NCBI RefSeq assembly: GCF_018812025.1
Contig: NC_063054.1
Span: 38,260,896-38,324,895 of the forward strand
From: Megalobrama amblycephala
Lineage: Eukaryota > Chordata > Actinopteri > Cypriniformes > Xenocyprididae
Length of the DNA stretch: 64,000 bases
Reading direction: 5' to 3'
The first letter of the stretch is position 1, and each line of letters opens with the position of its first letter. The position numbers and the translations under genes were made by a program. Positions 58,301-64,000 of this stretch are shown piece by piece. The notes under the pieces were generated by a model. It saw only the letters and a list, made by a program, of their open reading frames with translations. It had not been told where the DNA came from and did not search any database.

Positions 58301-60305
58301 GCATCTATTTAATGTTGGTATATCAAGCAGCCCTAGACTAAACCGTTTGTGTGGGTGTCATTCACTAAATGTTTCACTAAAGGTTTCTCAAAGCGCACTG
58401 CAACAGCTACAAATGCTGACCAAGGTTGAGAAGACAGCTCATTGGCTACTGATACAGCAGGAACCAATCAGCTGTGAGAATGATGGGATTGCAAGCAGAT
58501 TGAGTAAAGGACCTATCAGCCTGCGCCATCTAGAGTTTCATGACAGTACTTTGTATTAATGCATTTGTGCATTTTGCTTGTTTAAGTTCCAAAAACTTGG
58601 AAAACATACAAAAAAGGTTTGACCACTAATATGTTCCAAAACTGTGTGCATGTTTTCCAAGAGGAAAGCATTATTTTTAACACGATGCGTTTGCAAAATT
58701 TAGTCAACACTGAAAATGTAACATATTTACTAGCAAAGATTAACTGCAAACGTCTGTATGTTGGCATCAAAAGTGGACTTCATGCCATCGTTTTGTAATC
58801 ACAAAACTAATATAAATTTGTGAAATTTTTGCATTTGGGGTGCAATTGATACATGCTTTAAGTTGTGTTCATTGTTAGTTCTTGTTAACAATTGCATATT
58901 AACCTTGCTGTAAGCATTTTTATTTAAGCATTTGGCAGCTTTTATTCCAGGCGACTTGCATTGCATTTAAGGTTTATTTCATGAGTTCTTGAGTTCCCTG
59001 GGAATCAAACTCATCATGATCTTGCCATTTTACCAGTTTAAATTCACAATTACTACATTCTGGAAAACATTCTTTAGAAACATACAAAAGCTTGTCTTAA
59101 TGGAGTTCTCAGTTACATTTTAGTGTTATCAACTAATTCAGATAACTTTAAACGACATGTAAAAGCCGACAGTCAAAGGTCTATCTATGCAAGAATAGGA
59201 CATTGATTGTTTAATGGGAATGTTGTTCCAAAGCCTACAATGACAGTGATTCAGGAACGTCATGAATGCATCAGATGCTTCCAGCAGTTCCAGAGTTCAT
59301 CACTCAGAATCAGACACACATTTGTATGAGTCTACAAAGCACTCAGCTGTCGTTGCGTGAAGCACAGGGTGATTAGCCCATCGAGAAGCTCTCGAATCTC
59401 CAACACAAAAAGCTAATCTGCCCTGTGACCGTGATGGGCATGCGCTGGTGTCATTGAGCGCCATCAGCGTTGGCCTGTGGCCTTGCATTTCCTACTGCGA
59501 TAATAACGCTGAAGGACCCAGAGATGCGTGGATGTCTCGCCTCTGAAGAGCGAACGAGTGGGTAAATCAGGATCTGGAGTGCACCGCACGTGGGTGTTTA
59601 ACTTTTACAACTAACGTATGTTTTAATCTGCCCTGGTTCTCTCTCTTTTTCCCTTGACGAGTGCTTAAACTGTCGGTGAGTCATAATTTCTAACCTCGTT
59701 CCTCCTGCATTTGAATTGCAAATCGACAGCCGTTGAGAACGCTCAATTCACAAGAATATAGAAATAATCTTTCCCAAACAGACTGATTAACTTTGATTCG
59801 TTTGGATTGCTCACTTTGATGGAAACAAAAATGTGTAGTTTTTTCACATCATCATTTTGTCTGGAAATAAACATTTCGACGATAAAGGCTGCAGTTTAGC
59901 ACTTGATTCGGTTTTTAGCTATATTTGTTTACTGAAAATTTAGTAAACTTAATTGATATCCTTATTGTTTTGTGTCAGATTAATGTTTTAAAATTTTATA
60001 AATCAGTGACACACACTTATCTGAGTTAACTGATGTTCGATTTGCGCAAAACAGATAATGTGTGTATTGTGTTACAATGGGACGTGTATCTATGCATGTA
60101 TGTTCACAGTCCAGTGTCAAAATAAGAGTCCTTTTCATAATAAGAGTCTCTAGTCACAGAGTCTCACTGTGACATGCATAATATTTATTTTTAAAATTAA
60201 GAGTATAATAAAATAACACTACATTTTAGCACTCGATTCAGTTTTGTTTAGTGTTATTTGTTTAGTGAAATTTTGTGTATTGCTATATTAAGTTTGTTGT
60301 CATCC
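58301..60305. other. Gene-free interval right of the triplet array
   Basis: Contains diverged duplicate sequence at 58620-59010 and a dispersed fish repeat (CATTTGGCAGCTTTTATTCC, CCCTGGGAATCAAACTCAT) at about 58925-59020. The rest is unannotated. Confidence 0.5.
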
Positions 60306-60308
60306 ACT

Positions 60309-60309
<1 letters not shown>

Positions 60310-60361
<52 letters not shown>
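60310..60361. repeat. (AT)n microsatellite
   Basis: About 26 AT dinucleotides directly abutting the left end of the element at 60363. Confidence 0.95.
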
Positions 60362-60362
<1 letters not shown>

Positions 60363-60364
<2 letters not shown>

Positions 60365-61282
60365 TTCAGTGACGTGACGGTTCATTTTATGTCCAAAGGC
60401 CTTAATAATAATAAAAAACAAAGATAAGACATCCAAAGTATGTAAGGTAGTAAAACTAGATCTCTTTTATTGAATCTAAAAGGATTTAATTATATTTTGC
60501 AACATATAAAGATATTTTAAAGATTTTGAAGTGTCAAAAGGTCATTCGGTTTAACCGTCCAAAGGCCAATACAGCCATTTCATTTGTGATTAAAATATCT
60601 TAAAATGTAATAAATGTATGTTTTTTTTATTCTGGCATGATTTTATAACATCATATATCAACATAGTGCAAAATGATATTAAAATTATGTGTAGAAGTCG
60701 TTACTTTGTTATGAGAAAGAATGTCCGGAAAAATGAATTTCGTTGATGTCATTCGGAGTAACCGATATAAAGGGACCATTTTGGATCAAGTCATGTGGTC
60801 AGTATCATGTGACAGGATGTGACATCATTCAGACACCTGCAAAGGACCACATGGTCGTGAAGCAAAGTAACTAACTCTCTCTTAACTATTTGATAAATTC
60901 ATGTTTTCTTTTGATCATACGCATTCATACGTCATTCGGTGCAACCGCTATAAAACATGGAAAATGTTGTAATATTTTAAAAACTTATGCTAAATATAAA
61001 ATGTTTGATTGTCCTTTTGCTAGCTAGGTAGATATCAGCCTGTTAGCATTGTTTGAAAATATCGTCATTCGGTATAACCAAAATTGTCATTCGGTAAAAC
61101 CGAAATTTTGGTTAAACCGAATGACTTTTTTGGTGTCAAATTTTGTAAAAAATGACAAAAGCAGTGTTAATTGATTATAAAAACTACATAATCTCATTGT
61201 TAACATTTAATAAAACTTCAAAATTAATCATATCTCCATTATGTTTTTTTATGCTTTTAAAAACCTTATTCGTCAATGACCC
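60363..61282. mobile_element. Non-autonomous DNA element with subterminal GTCATTCGG repeats
   Basis: Ends GGTTCAGTGACG and CGTCAATGACCC are imperfect inverted repeats next to ATATAT on both sides. GTCATTCGGT(N)TAACCG-type motifs occur at 60541, 60748, 60931, 61064 and 61086, and inverted at 61117-61125. Clustered internal motifs resemble transposase-binding arrays. Superfamily unassigned. Confidence 0.6.
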
Positions 61283-62829
61283 ATATATATATCTCTCTCT
61301 GGTGATGTATACGGGATTCTCCAATCATTAAACTCAGATTAAACTCCGCCCCCTGCAAGCTCACGCTCATCTGCATACACTTTTGAGTGCCACGCCCACA
61401 TCACAACATCCAATCAACAGTCTATACGTAGAAACAAGTCCCCGCCCTACATTTCAATAATCCGTTACACTCAGATGTACATATATAACCAGCTATTGTA
61501 TTTCTATTAATATAATCACTGATTGTTTTAGTGTTTGTTCTTTGTCACATTTAATTTCGCTTGGCGAAACATCAATCGCCGTGTAAACTGCAGCGCTCAC
61601 AGTTTTGGTAGAAGGTGTCAGGAGATTTTGGACATTGAACATAATTGCAAGTGATAGAGGTCAGTCAACAAGAGCCGACTGAAATTACTGCAGACGCAAA
61701 CAAAAAATCAATCAGCTCACACAAGTTAAAAGTTCGTTTCAAAAACAACCTTACAGGAGTGTAAAGACAAATGTCACGGTCTTCTGAGGTGTAAATTGTT
61801 TTCCTGACATCCAGTATCGTCGTCCTCATCTCTCTCGCAGCGCTGACGGCTGAATGTAGTTCAATTAGACTTGAAAGACTGCGGAAGAACAATGTTGCTA
61901 AGAGGAGTCGACCTTTGACCCCACGCTGATGCCATATTCACTCAGACAGGCCTCCGGAGCGCCGGTAATTATTTCTTACTGATGGCCTAATCCATCAAGC
62001 GAGACGGACGGGAAATAAATGAGAAGAAGTGAGGAGAGCAGGATTCCATTAAGTGTCTGTGTGTTGATCTCCCATGGTCCCCTGCGGCCCCGGAGAGACG
62101 CCACAACCTCCTCCGACTCGCCAGAAAGTTTGAATTTAATATTTAAGAGCTGTTTTGACTGGATTTGATTGCTATAACTTTGGCAATAGCACAAGTTCTA
62201 ATAATAGTTAAATCCCAGAACACAAAAAAGTTTCATTAAATTTTGAAAACGGGATGTTCTGCAGAAATGTCAAAAGTTGACTTAATATTTAGTGAATATT
62301 TGTATTCTGTGTATTATAAAGTCTATTAGCAATATGCTCACGTAAGAAAACACACTCCATTGCAGTTTAATGCTGTCTTATAAGGGAGCTGCCTATGTAG
62401 ACAGCAAAGCAGCTGTTGGAAAAGAGCCAGAGTGAAAGTGAACCCACGAATGCATTATATTCAACAAAGGCCGATTAGTTGAAGGCTGCAGATAAGCGAA
62501 GCTGCCGTCGTTCTTCTGTATTCACGGCACGTCGTTACTTTGCAGAAATCCTTCAGCACGTCCGAACTGTGGCCCGTGATCCCGGTTAAGGTTAAAGTGG
62601 AGATTATGCTCCGTTCCAACCTGCTTCTCCAAATGAGCCTTATCTATTTCACCTTTTTCCTCACTCCAACTCTCTATTTTATCTGTGTGTGTGTTTTATA
62701 AAGTTAAAGAATCACATGGTTCTTCTCAACAAAGAAGCCCTTAGGATGACTTGGAAGTATTTAATTATTAATCATCTATTCCACTTCCAATTTCTTTGAC
62801 AAGCAGCATTTTCCTAAATACCATATATA
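61283..62829. other. Gene-free interval with less repetitive GC-richer segments
   Basis: 61320-61480 shares CAAGTCC(C)CGCCCTACATTT with 13990-14015 and is probably a repeat remnant. 61850-62130 and 62460-62640 are GC-richer and not obviously repetitive, with no credible coding frame; they are candidates for conserved noncoding sequence. Confidence 0.4.
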
Positions 62830-63739
62830 TACACAGTACCATTCAAAAGTTTGGAAACATCACTATTTTTAATGTTTTTGAAACAAAGTCTCTTATGCTC
62901 ATCAAGCCTGCATTTATTTGATCAAAAATACAGAAAAAACAGTAATATTGTGAAATATTATTACAATTTAAAATAATGGTTTTCTATTTTAATATACTTT
63001 AAAATATAATTTATTTCTGTGATCAAAGCTGAATTTTCAGCATCATTACTCCAGTCTTCAGTGTCACATGATCCTTCAGAAATCATTCTAATATCATGAT
63101 TTGATACTCAGTTATTATCAATGTTGGAAACAGTTGTGTTGCTTAATATTTTTTGGAAACTGTGATGCTTTTTTCAGGATTCATTGATGAATAAATAGTC
63201 AAAAAGAACAGCATTTATTCAAAATAGAAATATTTTCAACAATATAAATCACTTTTTATCAATTTAACACATGCTTGCTGAAAAAAAGTATTAATTTCTT
63301 CCCAAAAAAAAGTAAGAAAGAAAAAATTACTGACCCCAAATGTTTGAATGGTAGTGTATATTGTTACAAAAGATTTAATTTAAATAAATGCTGCTCTTTT
63401 TTAACTTTTTATACATCAAAGAATCCTGATAAAAAGTATCACGTTATAAAAACATATTAAGCAGCATAACATTTGTAATAAATCATCATATTAGATTGAT
63501 TTCTGAAGGATCATGTGACACTGAAGACTGGAGTAACGATGCTGAAAATTCAGCTTTGATCACAGGAATAAATTATATTTTAAAGTATATTATAATAGAA
63601 AACCATTATTTTAAATTGTAATAATATTTTACATTATTACTGTTTTTTTTCCCTGTACTTTTGATCAAATAAATGCAGGCTTGATGAGAAGAAGAGACTT
63701 AAAAATAGTGATGTTTCCAAACTTTTGAATGGTAGTGTA
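62830..63739. mobile_element. Long fold-back MITE
   Basis: Ends TACACAGTACCATTCAAAAG and CTTTTGAATGGTAGTGTA. The arms (62870-63120 and 63480-63710) are inverted copies sharing AAGCTGAATTTTCAGCATC and GTCACATGATCCTTCAGAAA. An internal end-like copy, TTTGAATGGTAGTGTATA, lies at 63341-63360. One isolated arm is in wdr20 intron 3. Confidence 0.85.
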
Positions 63740-64000
63740 TATTTTTAAAATGATTAGTTCCTGTCATTGATTCTGATTGGTCAATAGCTGTGTTTTATTC
63801 ACGATAAAGCACGGCTATGACCGCTTCACCCATCGGTTCTGAGTATCACTACACAACACCCTTAGCAACCACTTTTTATGTTAACATTTTATTGTTCATT
63901 GAAGCTTACTGTATTATATAGAAGAGTATTGTGAGAAAGAGATGGAGTGAGCGAGTTTATTACCTGCATTCAGATTTTGCATTTTCCTATATGCTCATAA
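63740..64000. other. Gene-free window end
   Basis: No feature recognised. It includes GATTCTGATTGGTCAATAGC, a motif common in dispersed fish repeats. Confidence 0.4.

Noticed and set aside
59300..59488. 62-codon minus-strand frame in a less AT-rich patch
   Set aside because: Too short, with no recognised motif or splice sites.

Overview
This is vertebrate nuclear DNA, almost certainly from a cyprinid-type teleost. The evidence is split genes with GT-AG introns, a tandem pair of fish hsp90aa1 genes, AT-rich introns, and very dense palindromic MITEs and minisatellites of the kind that fill cyprinid genomes. The species cannot be fixed from sequence alone. No operons, CRISPR arrays or bacterial features are present.

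Layout. 1-2100: repeats. 2100-13110: hsp90aa1 copy A (minus strand, 730 aa). 13360-19793: hsp90aa1 copy B (minus strand, 724 aa). The two copies are tandem, head to tail, and the 3' end of B lies within a few hundred bases of the heat-shock promoter of A. 19817-20045: promoter of B with perfect heat-shock elements. 22107-23730: a 22-bp minisatellite just upstream of wdr20. 23941-30738: wdr20 (plus strand, 4 coding exons, 573 aa), divergent from hsp90aa1. 32160-33832: a terminal-inverted-repeat element filled with a 40-bp palindromic minisatellite. 37274-38617: mgat2 (minus strand, single coding exon, 447 aa), with a probable noncoding first exon near 42856-42990. 44334-46780: rps29 (plus strand, 56 aa), whose last intron appears to be GC-AG. 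47474-47555: tRNA-Ser(GCT) on the minus strand. 48105-50850: a 71-bp satellite. 52160-54395: a decayed L1-type LINE interrupted by a TTAA-flanked MITE. 55868-58300: a 2.4-kb CTG/TTG/ATT-type triplet array. 58300-64000: gene-free, with more MITEs.

The genes are housekeeping or stress genes that do not form one pathway: cytosolic HSP90 chaperones, a WD40 cofactor of USP12/USP46 deubiquitinases, Golgi GlcNAc-transferase II, a 40S ribosomal protein and a tRNA. From general knowledge, HSP90AA1/WDR20 and MGAT2/RPS29 are two separate neighbourhoods of human chromosome 14, so the window joins two blocks that are apart in mammals.

I found no clear new biological system. The observations most worth checking are a gene-conversion-like tract between the hsp90 copies that crosses an intron, the GC-AG intron of rps29, the TIR element with arm-covarying palindromic repeats, the higher-order 22-bp array beside the wdr20 promoter, and the large triplet array open in several frames.
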